NCBI RefSeq assembly: GCF_902804475.1
Contig: NZ_CADCSU010000091.1
Location: 1-52,332, forward strand
Source: Flavobacterium bizetiae
Lineage (GTDB): Bacteria > Bacteroidota > Bacteroidia > Flavobacteriales > Flavobacteriaceae
DNA length: 52,332 nt
Direction of reading: 5' to 3'
In this document: in pieces, positions 1 to 8,220 of the stretch
Position numbering within the stretch: position 1 is the first letter of the stretch
Layout of the letters: every line of letters begins with the position of its first letter
Notes under the pieces: generated by a model
Seen by the model: only the letters and a program-made list of their open reading frames with translations
Database searches by the model: none
What the model was told of the DNA's origin: nothing
Translations under genes and position numbers: made by a program

Positions 1-60
1 AATTTTATATTTGAAAATTTCTTTTTTATTTACTTTAAGAAATAGCCCTTACAAAATCAC

Positions 61-92
61 AACTTTGTCAAAGTTTAAAACTTTGACAAAGC
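61..92. repeat. Inverted repeat in spacer 1-136
   Basis: Two arms, AACTTTGTCAAAGTTT and its near-perfect reverse complement, meet at about position 76 and form a long AT-rich dyad; each arm is itself partly palindromic. It lies downstream of the minus-strand hydratase gene and could act at the end of its transcript, but no clean U-tract follows it on the minus strand. Between it and the gene is a run of degenerate GAGACT-like words (about 103-123). No gene is visible in 1-136. Confidence 0.5.
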
Positions 93-136
93 TATCGCAC
101 TGAAAACTGAGACCGAGACTGAGGCTAAAAAAACCG

Positions 137-901
137 TTACTTCTTAAACTGCGTCAAAGCCTTTCTCGAAAAATCAGATAAAACTAATTTTCCTGTAATC
201 GCAGCCCGTTCGATTAGTAAAGATTCCCAATGTTCAGTTCCTTCCCAAATAATTTTCTTCATTTCTTGCAAAGCTTCGGGATTATAAGAACTTAATTTTT
301 GAGCAAAACTAGCGACTGCATTATCAAGATTTTCTGCAGTATGAATTTCAGAAAACAATTTATTATTTAATGCCCACTCGGCCGATTTCCATTCGTGCGC
401 TGCCAAAGTCATTTCAGCCATTGCTGCTTTTCCTATTTTGCGGGAAACAGCCGGTTCGATCACAAACGGACCAATACCAATTGCCAATTCAGATAATTTT
501 ATTGCACTTTCGGGCGTCGCCAAAGCATAATCGCAAGCCGATATGATACCAACACCTCCGCCAACGGCTTTTCCCTGAACACGACCAATAATAAGTTTAG
601 AACAATTGCGCATGGCATTTAGCAAATGAGCAAATCCTGAAAAAAATGCTGTTCCCTGAACTTCGTTTTCTACTTGTAAAAGCTCATCAAACGAAGCTCC
701 GGAGCAAAAAACTTTGGTTCCTTCGCTTTGTAAAATAATAACCGAAACTGTTTCATTAAGACTTAAAGAATTAATTTCGGCAGTTAGGCGATCCAACAAT
801 TGTCTTGGAAAAGAATTACTCGCCGGATGGCCAAATTGTACTGTTGCAACTGCATTATTGAAAATAGTTTGTAAAGAACCGTTTTGATTTTCTAAACTCA
901 T
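137..901 (-). CDS. Enoyl-CoA hydratase/isomerase family protein (methylglutaconyl-CoA hydratase-like)
   Basis: Crotonase-fold enzyme of 254 residues, the usual family length. The oxyanion-hole segment is KAVGGGVGIISACD and the second catalytic region is KLSELAIGIGP. In mitochondrial enoyl-CoA hydratase two glutamates are used; here the first (in GGGCEL) is replaced by glycine and only the second (SEL) is kept, a pattern seen in methylglutaconyl-CoA hydratase-type (LiuC) enzymes of leucine degradation. That substrate is inferred from the motif only; other acyl-CoA hydratases or isomerases remain possible. Cytosolic, no signal peptide. It stands alone: the next gene upstream is a tRNA on the other strand, and the 137-bp gap holds its promoter region. 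Confidence 0.85.
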   Translation of the reverse strand: MSLENQNGSLQTIFNNAVATVQFGHPASNSFPRQLLDRLTAEINSLSLNETVSVIILQSEGTKVFCSGASFDELLQVENEVQGTAFFSGFAHLLNAMRNCSKLIIGRVQGKAVGGGVGIISACDYALATPESAIKLSELAIGIGPFVIEPAVSRKIGKAAMAEMTLAAHEWKSAEWALNNKLFSEIHTAENLDNAVASFAQKLSSYNPEALQEMKKIIWEGTEHWESLLIERAAITGKLVLSDFSRKALTQFKK

Positions 902-1038
902 AAAAATAGATTTGATCGTAAAGTTACAATTTTGACAACTATTTTTACCTGAACCCGATTTGAAATTTGTTTTTTGAAAATTAATTGACTTTATTTGCTA
1001 TCGCTTTGAGGGATTAGTTCTTAAAGCTCACTAAAAAA

Positions 1039-1112
1039 GGGGGATTAGCTCATTTGGCTAGAGCGCTTGCCTGGCAGGCAAGAGGTGATCGGTTCGAATC
1101 CGATATTCTCCA
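1039..1112 (+). tRNA. tRNA-Ala (anticodon GGC)
   Basis: A complete cloverleaf can be folded by eye: acceptor GGGGGAT pairs with ATTCTCC (two G-U pairs), D stem GCTC/GAGC, anticodon stem CTTGC/GCAAG with loop CTGGCAG giving anticodon GGC, T stem ATCGG/CCGAT with loop TTCGAAT, and discriminator A at 1112. The CCA end is not encoded. GGC reads GCC and GCU alanine codons. A strong terminator follows 12 bases downstream. Confidence 0.95.
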
Positions 1113-1124
1113 CAAAAAAATATC

Positions 1125-1159
1125 AAGTCTATAAATCCTAGTATTTATAGACTTTTTTT
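1125..1159 (+). terminator. Rho-independent terminator of tRNA-Ala
   Basis: Stem AAGTCTATAAAT (1125-1136), loop of six bases, complementary arm ATTTATAGACTT (1143-1154) running into a T-run. It lies directly behind the tRNA and shows that the tRNA is a single-gene transcript. Confidence 0.85.
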
Positions 1160-1351
1160 ATTTCTACTACAACCTTTTCACTACAAAACTTGTTTCAATT
1201 AGGCCCGTTATTACAAAAGATAAAACTTAACTTCTTACGTTTCATTAAATTATCTTAATTTAACCTCTGTAACAATCCTTTAAACAATTCGTCTATATTT
1301 AACTATAAGCAACATAAAACACACAACCACTAACATAAACCAACAAACCGA

Positions 1352-2722
1352 ATGAAAAATAAATTTTTAATCTCACTTTTATTTTTAACGACTTTAGCAT
1401 TTGCTCAAAAAGCAACTTTTAAAATTAAATATTCTGAACAGTTGGCTGTTTTTGTTTTTCTACAAAATCTTTCCGAAAATTATCCTGAAAATGTTTTCAA
1501 AACCGAATTCCAAAAATCAAAATACAATACAGAGAAATTCAGAACAATCATTTCTAATTTCGACAAATTAAACATTTACTACAGTTATCCATTTGATGAA
1601 TATCCGTTTGGGTCAAAAAAGACGATGCAGACAGAGGATCTCGTGAAAAAAAACCTCATCGAAACCAATAATCTAACAGAATTCAAGCTTCGCTCTATAG
1701 GTTTTATTCCTAGTAAAACCCTGAGTGACTTTGCCGAAAGTATTGTAGAGTTTACCCCAATTTACAACGAACTAATTTACAACCCCAATAAAGAAAAATT
1801 CGAAAAACAAGTTGAGGAAATCACAAAATATTCGAACGAACATACTATCGAAAACTATTTTCAAATAGGTTTGTTATTCTATAATTCGGGCTGGGACAAT
1901 TCAATTCCTTTCGAAATAGCTTTTTATCCGCTGCCCAATTCGCAAGGTTTTACAGCACAAGCATTTTGCAACAATTTTATAAGCGCTGTACAAACCGACC
2001 TAAAATCGCATAAAGATTTGTTTAGCGTCATGCTACACGAAACCTACCACATTATTTACGACGAACAATCGCTTGCCGTAAAAACAGATATTGATCGCTA
2101 TTTTAAAGAAAATAAATCAAAATGCAGTAATTATGCCTATCAACTTATGAATGAAGCCCTGGCAACAGCATTAGGAAACGGTTATGTATACGGAAAATTA
2201 GATGGCCAAATAGATTCCGGAGACTGGTATAATAAAAAATATATCAACCTGATGGCAAAGCAAATTTATCCATTGGTTACAGCATATATCGATCAAAAGA
2301 AACCTATGGACAAAAATTTCATTGACAACTATATCAGCCTTTATGAAACAAACTTTCCTGAATGGATCAATGAACTTAATAATATCATGAGTTATCGTTA
2401 TGTTCTTACTGAAAACGCAGAAGATATAAATGCCATCAGAAAATTGTATCGTTATCGCTCCAGAACCGAAGAAGAATATGAAATTACAAAAAGCAGTATC
2501 GAAAAAATGAAAAAAACATCACTCACAAAAGTGATAATCATTTCAAAAAACAATTCCGAAAAAATAAAACTCTTAAAAAGCGAATTTACAGAACTAAAAA
2601 ACTGGAAAGTCAATGCCAATCAGGAATTTGCAAACAAAATTCTGTTAGACGATAAAAGTCAGCTAATTGTATTGAATCAAAAAAACTCAACGATCGAAGA
2701 GCTCTTTAAATTAATAAAATAA
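1352..2722 (+). CDS. Secreted protein of unknown function with an HExxH motif
   Basis: 456 residues. It begins with a clear signal peptide (MKNKFLISLLFLTTLAFAQ, cleavage expected after the Ala-Gln region), so it is exported to the periplasm or beyond. The central part contains HETYH (His229-Glu230-His233), a zinc-metallopeptidase-type HExxH, followed 35 residues later by NEALATALG with Glu268, which could be the third zinc ligand as in gluzincins. I do not recognise the family by name. The N-terminal 200 residues are predicted mixed alpha/beta with many Asn and Lys, and the C-terminal 80 residues are lysine-rich. Monocistronic; a small gene converges on it with 5 bp between stop codons. Peptidase function is inferred from the motif alone. 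Confidence 0.75.
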   Translation: MKNKFLISLLFLTTLAFAQKATFKIKYSEQLAVFVFLQNLSENYPENVFKTEFQKSKYNTEKFRTIISNFDKLNIYYSYPFDEYPFGSKKTMQTEDLVKKNLIETNNLTEFKLRSIGFIPSKTLSDFAESIVEFTPIYNELIYNPNKEKFEKQVEEITKYSNEHTIENYFQIGLLFYNSGWDNSIPFEIAFYPLPNSQGFTAQAFCNNFISAVQTDLKSHKDLFSVMLHETYHIIYDEQSLAVKTDIDRYFKENKSKCSNYAYQLMNEALATALGNGYVYGKLDGQIDSGDWYNKKYINLMAKQIYPLVTAYIDQKKPMDKNFIDNYISLYETNFPEWINELNNIMSYRYVLTENAEDINAIRKLYRYRSRTEEEYEITKSSIEKMKKTSLTKVIIISKNNSEKIKLLKSEFTELKNWKVNANQEFANKILLDDKSQLIVLNQKNSTIEELFKLIK

Positions 2723-2727
2723 ACCTT

Positions 2728-2904
2728 TTATCGTTCACCCGCGTTATTATCAAAATCAGAATCTTCCTCTTCAGCTTTCTTAAAATCATTATTTAATAAA
2801 TCTGTCAGCTTCTTTTTTTCTTTCTGATTCTTTTTTGTGGTAAACACGATTAAAACAATTACAACTGCAACTACAATTGCTATTATTATCCAATTGATTT
2901 CCAT
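2728..2904 (-). CDS. Small single-helix membrane protein (58 aa), unknown
   Basis: An open frame of 58 codons beginning MEINWIIIAIVVAVV: one hydrophobic helix (about residues 5-22) followed by a lysine-rich cytosolic stretch (TTKKNQKEKKK) and an acidic tail ending DNNAGER. This charge layout, with a helix at the N-terminus, basic residues straight after it and an acidic end, is typical of small inner-membrane proteins and unlikely in random AT-rich DNA. The stop codon lies 5 bp from the stop of the convergent HExxH gene. No function can be assigned. Confidence rests on coding character only. Confidence 0.65.
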   Translation of the reverse strand: MEINWIIIAIVVAVVIVLIVFTTKKNQKEKKKLTDLLNNDFKKAEEEDSDFDNNAGER

Positions 2905-2980
2905 AACGCTAATTTTTTAATAAAGTTACTATTTTAAACGTACAGAATATTACCAAAAGGTTAAGCCTTAGCATTATAAA

Positions 2981-3110
2981 AATCAGGAGCAAAAGTTTTG
3001 TTTTCAAAACACCAATTGTCCCGCTGTACACTATATCTTTTTATTCGCAAAAAAAAGCGAATAAAAAGGATGCCGCTTCCATCGGGGCTAGATTAGAAGT
3101 TTTGTTTTTT
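2981..3110 (-). ncRNA. Structured intergenic element, copy 1 (Flavo-1 RNA-like)
   Basis: Read on the minus strand the element contains TAGCCCCGATGGAAGCGGCA, then a long hairpin made of CCTTTTTATTCGC and its complement GCGAATAAAAAGG, then GATATAG and an AGCGGGACAA segment. A second copy with the same blocks lies at 5683-5812. Between the copies the stem sequence differs by compensating changes (ATTCGC/GCGAAT against ATCCGC/GCGGAT), which is what selection on RNA structure would give. The blocks resemble my memory of the Flavo-1 RNA of Flavobacteria; I could not run the covariance model. No gene is visible in 2905-3194 apart from this. Confidence 0.6.
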
Positions 3111-3194
3111 GTCAGAAATCTTTTTTATATTTAAATTTTATAAAGGCCGTTTGTTTTAAGCCTTTTCAAATTTTCAAGCAATAAAACACCAAAC

Positions 3195-3632
3195 ATGCTC
3201 CAAAAAAACACAATGCTTAAAAACTTAAAAAAACCATTATCAATTGGTCTGCTATTTTTTATAAGTACCTTTTTAGAAATTTATTGGGCTGTTGGTCATT
3301 TTTCCGGAAAAATATCAAGTGGCAATCCCGACGCTTCTTTTTTTGACGATGCTTATCTAATGTCGCTGTTTACCACTATCTTTTTAACGATTGTATTTCT
3401 TTTTCTTGGCTTCATTAAGAACAAATATTTAAAAGTCACAATTCAATCCATAATATTAATCTCAGTTTGGTTTTTCTGGAATTATACCATTTTTGTAGAT
3501 CGCGAATCATCCTGGAGCACCTATACTTTCAAAGAAGAACTTTACTATACCTTTTCCGTTTCAATTTTACCTATTTTGGTTTTAGCAGTTGCTGCAATTT
3601 TTTCTTTAAATTATATCTCAAAAAAGCTATGA
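3195..3632 (+). CDS. Four-helix membrane protein, unknown
   Basis: 145 residues with four predicted transmembrane segments (about residues 15-36, 54-76, 82-101 and 117-140) and short loops. The true start may be the second Met at 3213 (MLKNLKK), which puts the basic N-terminus directly before the first helix; both are in frame. It is the first of three consecutive membrane-protein genes. Its TGA overlaps the ATG of the next gene (ATGA at 3629-3632), so translation is probably coupled. I do not recognise the family. Confidence 0.7.
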   Translation: MLQKNTMLKNLKKPLSIGLLFFISTFLEIYWAVGHFSGKISSGNPDASFFDDAYLMSLFTTIFLTIVFLFLGFIKNKYLKVTIQSIILISVWFFWNYTIFVDRESSWSTYTFKEELYYTFSVSILPILVLAVAAIFSLNYISKKL

Positions 3633-4225
3633 ACCAAAACAAAAAATCGAGGATCATTTTAAGAGTTTATCTCATCCTTAGCTCTCTCTTGGCCTTAGAT
3701 TGTCTGCTCTATTTCAATAGACTTATTAGTTTACGAGGCTATTACAGCGACGTCGTTCTATATTGGTTGTGGTTTTTGACCAGCTTTGCAGTAATTGTGA
3801 TATTTTGGAAAAAAATCATGGCAAAATTACTTTTAGGAGGAATTATATTAGCCATCATACTTAGCATCTTACCTCTAATGATGCCTTTTTATGCATGGAT
3901 ACTTTCGACTACATCATTAGGATTAATGATAGATAAAAATCTGAACGAAAAATACAGGGCACAAATTGTAAGCTATAGCGCAATGGCGCCACCATGGCTT
4001 GAAGTAATAGAAAAACATGGCCTTCTGGAAAAAAGAATATTAAAAAGCACCGATTATCAACTTATGAATGATAACTTAAATATAAAAATCAGAACAGCAA
4101 AAGACATCATTTTCAATCACGAAACCGACAGTACGTTAACTCTTACATTGTTTTACGGAGGTCCAAATAAAACCATTACCTTCAATAAAAATAACGGGGA
4201 AGTCTTAAAAATAAAAACAAACTAA
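3629..4225 (+). CDS. Membrane protein with C-terminal soluble domain, unknown
   Basis: 198 residues starting MNQNKKSRIILRVYL. I chose the ATG at 3629 because it overlaps the preceding stop as ATGA and places a basic segment before the first helix; a longer in-frame start at 3467 lies inside the previous gene. There are three or four hydrophobic segments up to about residue 115 (including a long LLLGGIILAIILSILPLMMP), followed by about 80 polar residues rich in Lys, Thr and Asp that would form a small domain. It is the middle gene of the 3195-4593 cluster, which suggests a membrane complex, but no family is recognised. Confidence 0.7.
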   Translation: MNQNKKSRIILRVYLILSSLLALDCLLYFNRLISLRGYYSDVVLYWLWFLTSFAVIVIFWKKIMAKLLLGGIILAIILSILPLMMPFYAWILSTTSLGLMIDKNLNEKYRAQIVSYSAMAPPWLEVIEKHGLLEKRILKSTDYQLMNDNLNIKIRTAKDIIFNHETDSTLTLTLFYGGPNKTITFNKNNGEVLKIKTN

Positions 4226-4239
4226 ACAAACCAAACAAT

Positions 4240-4593
4240 ATGACACTATTACTTCGCTGGTTACTACTACCTATAATAGCATTAATTGCATTATTGTTCT
4301 GGAAGGGAAGTCCGTTACTTATAAAATCGACTTTGTTAATAGTTCCGTTAGCCCTTATTATAAGTTGGTTTGCCCACGAAGGCGCATTTAACGGAAGCGG
4401 AGGATTAGCAAAAATGTACGGTTTATTAACCATAATCGCTTTTTTGATTTGCTACGAAATCGGAATGCTGATCAATCGTTTTTACCTCGCCAAAAAAAGC
4501 TTCGGCACCATGCACGACGATATATTACTTACTACAGGATTCGTTTTATTACTCGTATCGATCGTATTTTTTCTAATTGTAATTTCAAAATAA
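4240..4593 (+). CDS. Small four-helix membrane protein, unknown
   Basis: 117 residues with four predicted helices (about 3-22, 28-45, 62-85 and 97-115). It follows the previous gene by 14 bp and is likely the third gene of the same transcript. A conserved-looking NGSGGLAKMYG loop sits between helices 2 and 3. No recognised domain. Confidence 0.65.
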   Translation: MTLLLRWLLLPIIALIALLFWKGSPLLIKSTLLIVPLALIISWFAHEGAFNGSGGLAKMYGLLTIIAFLICYEIGMLINRFYLAKKSFGTMHDDILLTTGFVLLLVSIVFFLIVISK

Positions 4594-4638
4594 AACAATC
4601 TAAGAATCTCCATATTTTTTTAAACCAAAATTTTATTT

Positions 4639-5667
4639 ATGAATTTTAAAGTATCTACACTACTTAGCATTTCCTTTCTTTTTCTATTATCCTGCAACAA
4701 CAAAAAAGAAACCGAAACCAATAAAACCAATTTAACCAAAACGGCAGTTGCCCAAAACGATTCCGTTCAACCCGAAGAAGGTACAAGAAAAGAAAGCATC
4801 AATTTGTTTACGATTATCCCAAAAGACAGTAGCGATGTTGCTTTTGTTTCCCTTTCGGATATTTATCCTATAAACGACGAAAAAGACACGCTTGCTTTAC
4901 CCAACATCGAAAAAATCGGAAAATACAATGCTGTATACTTCACCTTTGATAAAATTCACAGAAAAAGATTTTTAACTAAAACCAATATATCCGAAACCGA
5001 TTCTGTTTTTATTATCGATTATGCTAAAAACAAACATATTTCTTTCGCAGTAAAAAATCTAAAAACCGCCGCAATGTTAGATGGTTATTCTTCCGCTGAA
5101 GATTGGCCGTACCAACAATACGATTTTATGATTGGGTTTGAAATCAGAAAGAAACATTTAAACGGATTCAGCGAATATTATAGAGATGCCTTAGTATATG
5201 TAGGCAAAGAAAATCCGTTTTCAAAAGAACCTCTAAAAGCAATTGCCTGGAAAAAAATTGCCCAAAAAGATTATCCTTCAAAAGCAATAAAAAATCAAGA
5301 TCGTATATTGCTAAAAGGCAAAGTTGCCGGCAATACCTACTCCTACAAGACCGAAAGCTATCAGTATTTTTTACAAGACTACCTCGAAAGCAATAAAACA
5401 ATTTATGGCAGACGCCTTTTGGTTGTCGATTCTAAAACGAAAGATATTATCATCGAAAAGCTTTACACCCAAAGCGAAGGCACCTCTCCTGCTCCGTTAA
5501 ATTATGAAGAAGGCGACGATGCCATTAACCAATGGACTGGGAAACTTTTTAAAAATAAACCTCAGGTAATTTTTGGTTTCGAATACATGTCTTTCGGTTG
5601 CCCTGGTATTTCAATTATTGACAAATCGAACGAAGAGATTTTTCTACAATGCGATAACCGACATTAA
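4639..5667 (+). CDS. Predicted outer-membrane or periplasmic lipoprotein, unknown
   Basis: 342 residues. The N-terminus has a lipoprotein signal with lipobox LLSC (Cys19) followed by a polar, Asn/Lys/Thr-rich linker; residues straight after the Cys (NNKKETE) do not indicate inner-membrane retention. The rest is a mixed domain without a motif I recognise; the C-terminus contains two cysteines (GCPGIS and LQCDNRH) that could form a disulfide in the periplasm. It follows the membrane gene cluster by 45 bp, so it may be the last gene of a four-gene operon. A Flavo-1-like element lies directly downstream. Confidence 0.7.
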   Translation: MNFKVSTLLSISFLFLLSCNNKKETETNKTNLTKTAVAQNDSVQPEEGTRKESINLFTIIPKDSSDVAFVSLSDIYPINDEKDTLALPNIEKIGKYNAVYFTFDKIHRKRFLTKTNISETDSVFIIDYAKNKHISFAVKNLKTAAMLDGYSSAEDWPYQQYDFMIGFEIRKKHLNGFSEYYRDALVYVGKENPFSKEPLKAIAWKKIAQKDYPSKAIKNQDRILLKGKVAGNTYSYKTESYQYFLQDYLESNKTIYGRRLLVVDSKTKDIIIEKLYTQSEGTSPAPLNYEEGDDAINQWTGKLFKNKPQVIFGFEYMSFGCPGISIIDKSNEEIFLQCDNRH

Positions 5668-5682
5668 ATCAATAATCTAAAT

Positions 5683-5812
5683 AATCAGGAGCAGAAGTAA
5701 TGTTTTCAAAAAGACCATTTGTCCCGCTCTCAGCTATATCTTTTTATCCGCAAAAAAAGCGGATAAAAAGGATACCGCTTCCATCGGGGCTAGATTAGAA
5801 GTTTTAGTTTTT
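5683..5812 (-). ncRNA. Structured intergenic element, copy 2 (Flavo-1 RNA-like)
   Basis: Same blocks and same orientation as the element at 2981-3110: on the minus strand TAGCCCCGATGGAAGCGGTA, a hairpin CCTTTTTATCCGC/GCGGATAAAAAGA, then GATATAG and AGCGGGACAA. The stem bases differ from copy 1 in a pairing-preserving way, while the flanking box is nearly unchanged. The two copies bracket the 3195-5667 gene group. The gap 5668-5898 holds nothing else I can identify. Confidence 0.6.
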
Positions 5813-5898
5813 ATAAGAGCTATTTTTATTATTGGATAATTTTTTAAAAATATTTCTATCAAAATTTTAGTAATTTTTATCAATCTAAGAAAAATCAA

Positions 5899-6678
5899 AT
5901 GAAATTTTTCAAAAAGAAGAAAAACAAAGAAGAAGATAATTTTAATGACTTTCCGCCAATTGGAGGACTTATGGTATCGAAAATGGTTGTCGATAAAAAC
6001 ATTAAACCCGGATTCTTATATCGCGAAAAAAGGACACGACCCGAAGATAGCGGCTGGAGGATTTTTACAGGATTTGAATCTCCAGAATACAATGATGATC
6101 CTGAAAACATCGGCATCTACAATCCTTCAACCATTCTAAAAATAGATCCTTCACTTAAGGATATTTTATTAAAAGGAGTTGGTTCTGTTTACGAAAGAGA
6201 AAAAGATGATTCTGAATGGTACAAAGTTACTGATTTTGAACTGGAAGATGATTATATGACCACTCATAGACTTACTGAAGATTGGACAATTGAGATCAAC
6301 AACCTCTTTGAAAGAACAATTGAAGAAGATGGGACCTTATATTATACTACAGGAGACAAATCTATTAGATTAATCATATGGAATTCAGAGAAAAACAAAG
6401 AAGAACTTTATGAAGAACAGAAACAAGACATTGAAAATAGAGATCAGACAAAATCTAAAACACTAGACAAATTTGAGTTTTCTGATAATAAAGCTTCAAG
6501 AATAGGTTATATAATAGAAGAAAATAATGAACGAAAAACATATTTTGTCCTTTTTGGCTTCTCTATAATCGACAAAGAAGTAATTCAGTCCGCTTTCTAT
6601 TTTGATGAAAAAGCAGATTTTGACTGGGCATTAAATACTTGGAAAAACATTAAATTACTTCCATCGAGTCTAAAATAG
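5899..6678 (+). CDS. Cytosolic protein of unknown function
   Basis: 259 residues with a strikingly basic start (KFFKKKKNKEEDN) and otherwise acidic, Glu/Asp/Lys-rich composition; no signal peptide and no membrane helix. A PPIGGLMVSKMVV segment near residue 20 and a C-terminal WALNTWKNIKLLPSS are the only distinctive parts. It resembles immunity-type or DUF proteins in size and composition, but I recognise no family and do not assign a role. A terminator follows at 6792-6820. Confidence 0.65.
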   Translation: MKFFKKKKNKEEDNFNDFPPIGGLMVSKMVVDKNIKPGFLYREKRTRPEDSGWRIFTGFESPEYNDDPENIGIYNPSTILKIDPSLKDILLKGVGSVYEREKDDSEWYKVTDFELEDDYMTTHRLTEDWTIEINNLFERTIEEDGTLYYTTGDKSIRLIIWNSEKNKEELYEEQKQDIENRDQTKSKTLDKFEFSDNKASRIGYIIEENNERKTYFVLFGFSIIDKEVIQSAFYFDEKADFDWALNTWKNIKLLPSSLK

Positions 6679-6696
6679 TAGTTTTAGTTTTTATAA

Positions 6697-6759
6697 ACGC
6701 TCTTGGTTCAGGCTAAAAAGAAAGTTGAGTATTTAGAAAAAATATTAAAAGATAAATAG
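6697..6759 (+). pseudogene. Possible 3' relic of a transposase-like ORF
   Basis: A short frame ending in TAG reads TLLVQAKKKVEYLEKILKDK, a leucine/valine heptad of the kind found at the C-terminus of insertion-sequence OrfA proteins. Just upstream the frame is interrupted by TAA, and the preceding bases (GTTTTAGTTTTTATAA) match the edge of the Flavo-1-like element at 5801-5815. It looks like a fragment left by a rearrangement, but 20 codons are too few to be sure. Confidence 0.25.
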
Positions 6760-6791
6760 TTTCAAATTAATATTTGAAATAAAATTAAAAT

Positions 6792-6820
6792 AAGCCATTC
6801 TAAACAGAGTGGCTTTTTTT
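6792..6820 (+). terminator. Rho-independent terminator after 5899-6678
   Basis: Stem AAGCCATTCT (6792-6801), loop AAAC, arm AGAGTGGCTT (6806-6815, one T-G pair), followed by a T-run. It also separates the plus-strand gene from the convergent minus-strand gene at 6862. Confidence 0.8.
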
Positions 6821-6861
6821 GATTTGATAGAATAGTCGTTTTAAAAACACTACTTATTTTA

Positions 6862-8076
6862 TTAACGCCCCAAAACTGTAGGCTTTTTAGACTTAAGATA
6901 AATCAAATCAGGTTTGCTGTCCCAGGAAATTACAAGGCTATCTTTTGCTGCTTTTTTAATGATACCCAAATACCATTTAGTACGGGAATAATGTACCCAA
7001 AGAGAATCGTTTTTGTAACTACAGTCATAAACTTTACCGTTGGTATCGTCTACAAAATAATCCGCATTGATTTCTATTTTCTTAAAATCGCCTTTTCCTC
7101 GGGATTCCCATTTACCGTAAGAATCAGCAATATTTAATGGTTCTTTTTTCTTTCCAAAAGTAAAATTAAAAGTTTCTCTTCTGGAGAATTCATTTAATTT
7201 CTTATTTTCAGTTTTATCAAAAAAGGTCTTTTTGTTATAGCTTTTTAGGAGTTTCCAATTACTATCTAAAACTGAAATTTTAAAATCTTTAGGAAAACCT
7301 ACTACGGTGTCTTTATTATGCAAAGGCAATACTAAATATTGTTCAGCTCCTTTATCTAATACAATCGGATCTACAATATTATTTTTTTGTCGCAACAGCC
7401 ATTCATCATTTATTTCCTTTACAATCCGTACCGAATCTGATGGATCATCAGCTAATTTATATTCTTCTCCGTGTTCACTAATAAAGTTTTTATGTTGGGC
7501 TAGAGCCATTTTAATCTCCTGATTTTTATAAAATGTAATTTCTTCTTCAGAAAATTTAAAATCTATTAGAAGCACTATTTTTTTATTACTTTCATTTTTG
7601 AGGTTCAAATGAACAAAATCATCTTCAAATCTATAAGGACCAGGTTTCTGAGTAGTAGCAATAAAAGAGAAACAAGAAAGGAGAAAAATTAATTTTAGAA
7701 AAACAGGATGAACTTTATATATAACAGATTCTTGCTTTAATAACCAAAATGAAACCAGAATACTTACCAAAGCGATATTATCTGAAAAATCTACAACGCG
7801 ATATAAACCAAAAAAGTGGACAAAATCTTCTGAAAAAGGGCTTTTCCAGAAAACAAAAAATAAAGCAACAGCAATATGAATTTCTTTGATTCTTTTTGGA
7901 AAAAGGACACTCCAAAAAAACGAAAAAGCAAGAAGTCCTGCAAAATCAGATAATTTTCCGGTGAGGTAATTATGAAAGACCGTTTTTAATATCAGATCAT
8001 TTAAAAAAAGAATAAATAACGAAACAAGAAAAACAGGATGCGCTAATCGATTTAACTTTTTTATCATATTGGGCAT
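6862..8076 (-). CDS. Membrane protein with large extracytoplasmic domain, unknown
   Basis: 404 residues (or 401 from the second Met at 8067, MIKKLNRL). Five hydrophobic segments fill the first 145 residues (for example VFLVSLFILFLNDLIL and LSDFAGLLAFSFFWSVLF), followed by about 255 hydrophilic residues with many Lys, Asp and Phe and no recognised motif. The early DLILKTVFHNYLTGKLSDFAGL segment, with charged residues within the helices, looks conserved for function rather than simply anchoring. The N-terminal part resembles small flavobacterial membrane families, but I cannot name it. Monocistronic, converging on the 5899 gene. Confidence 0.7.
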   Translation of the reverse strand: MPNMIKKLNRLAHPVFLVSLFILFLNDLILKTVFHNYLTGKLSDFAGLLAFSFFWSVLFPKRIKEIHIAVALFFVFWKSPFSEDFVHFFGLYRVVDFSDNIALVSILVSFWLLKQESVIYKVHPVFLKLIFLLSCFSFIATTQKPGPYRFEDDFVHLNLKNESNKKIVLLIDFKFSEEEITFYKNQEIKMALAQHKNFISEHGEEYKLADDPSDSVRIVKEINDEWLLRQKNNIVDPIVLDKGAEQYLVLPLHNKDTVVGFPKDFKISVLDSNWKLLKSYNKKTFFDKTENKKLNEFSRRETFNFTFGKKKEPLNIADSYGKWESRGKGDFKKIEINADYFVDDTNGKVYDCSYKNDSLWVHYSRTKWYLGIIKKAAKDSLVISWDSKPDLIYLKSKKPTVLGR

Positions 8077-8220
8077 TATTGATTAATGGATATCTAAAAA
8101 CCAGCATGGTCAAAAAATCAAATTTCAAGCCAACTATATTACATCTTAAAGTTTAATTTTATTTACATCAACCCAAATCTTAGTTTCTTAGCAACTTAGA
8201 ACCTTAGCGACTTAAAAAAA

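Noticed and set aside
3467..3628. Longer start for the 3629-4225 gene
   Set aside because: It lies wholly inside the previous gene and lacks the basic segment before the first helix; ATGA coupling favours 3629.
4182..4433. Minus-strand open frame opposite the 4240-4593 gene
   Set aside because: It mirrors a membrane-protein gene with the coding rhythm on the plus strand, and has no export signal or start context.
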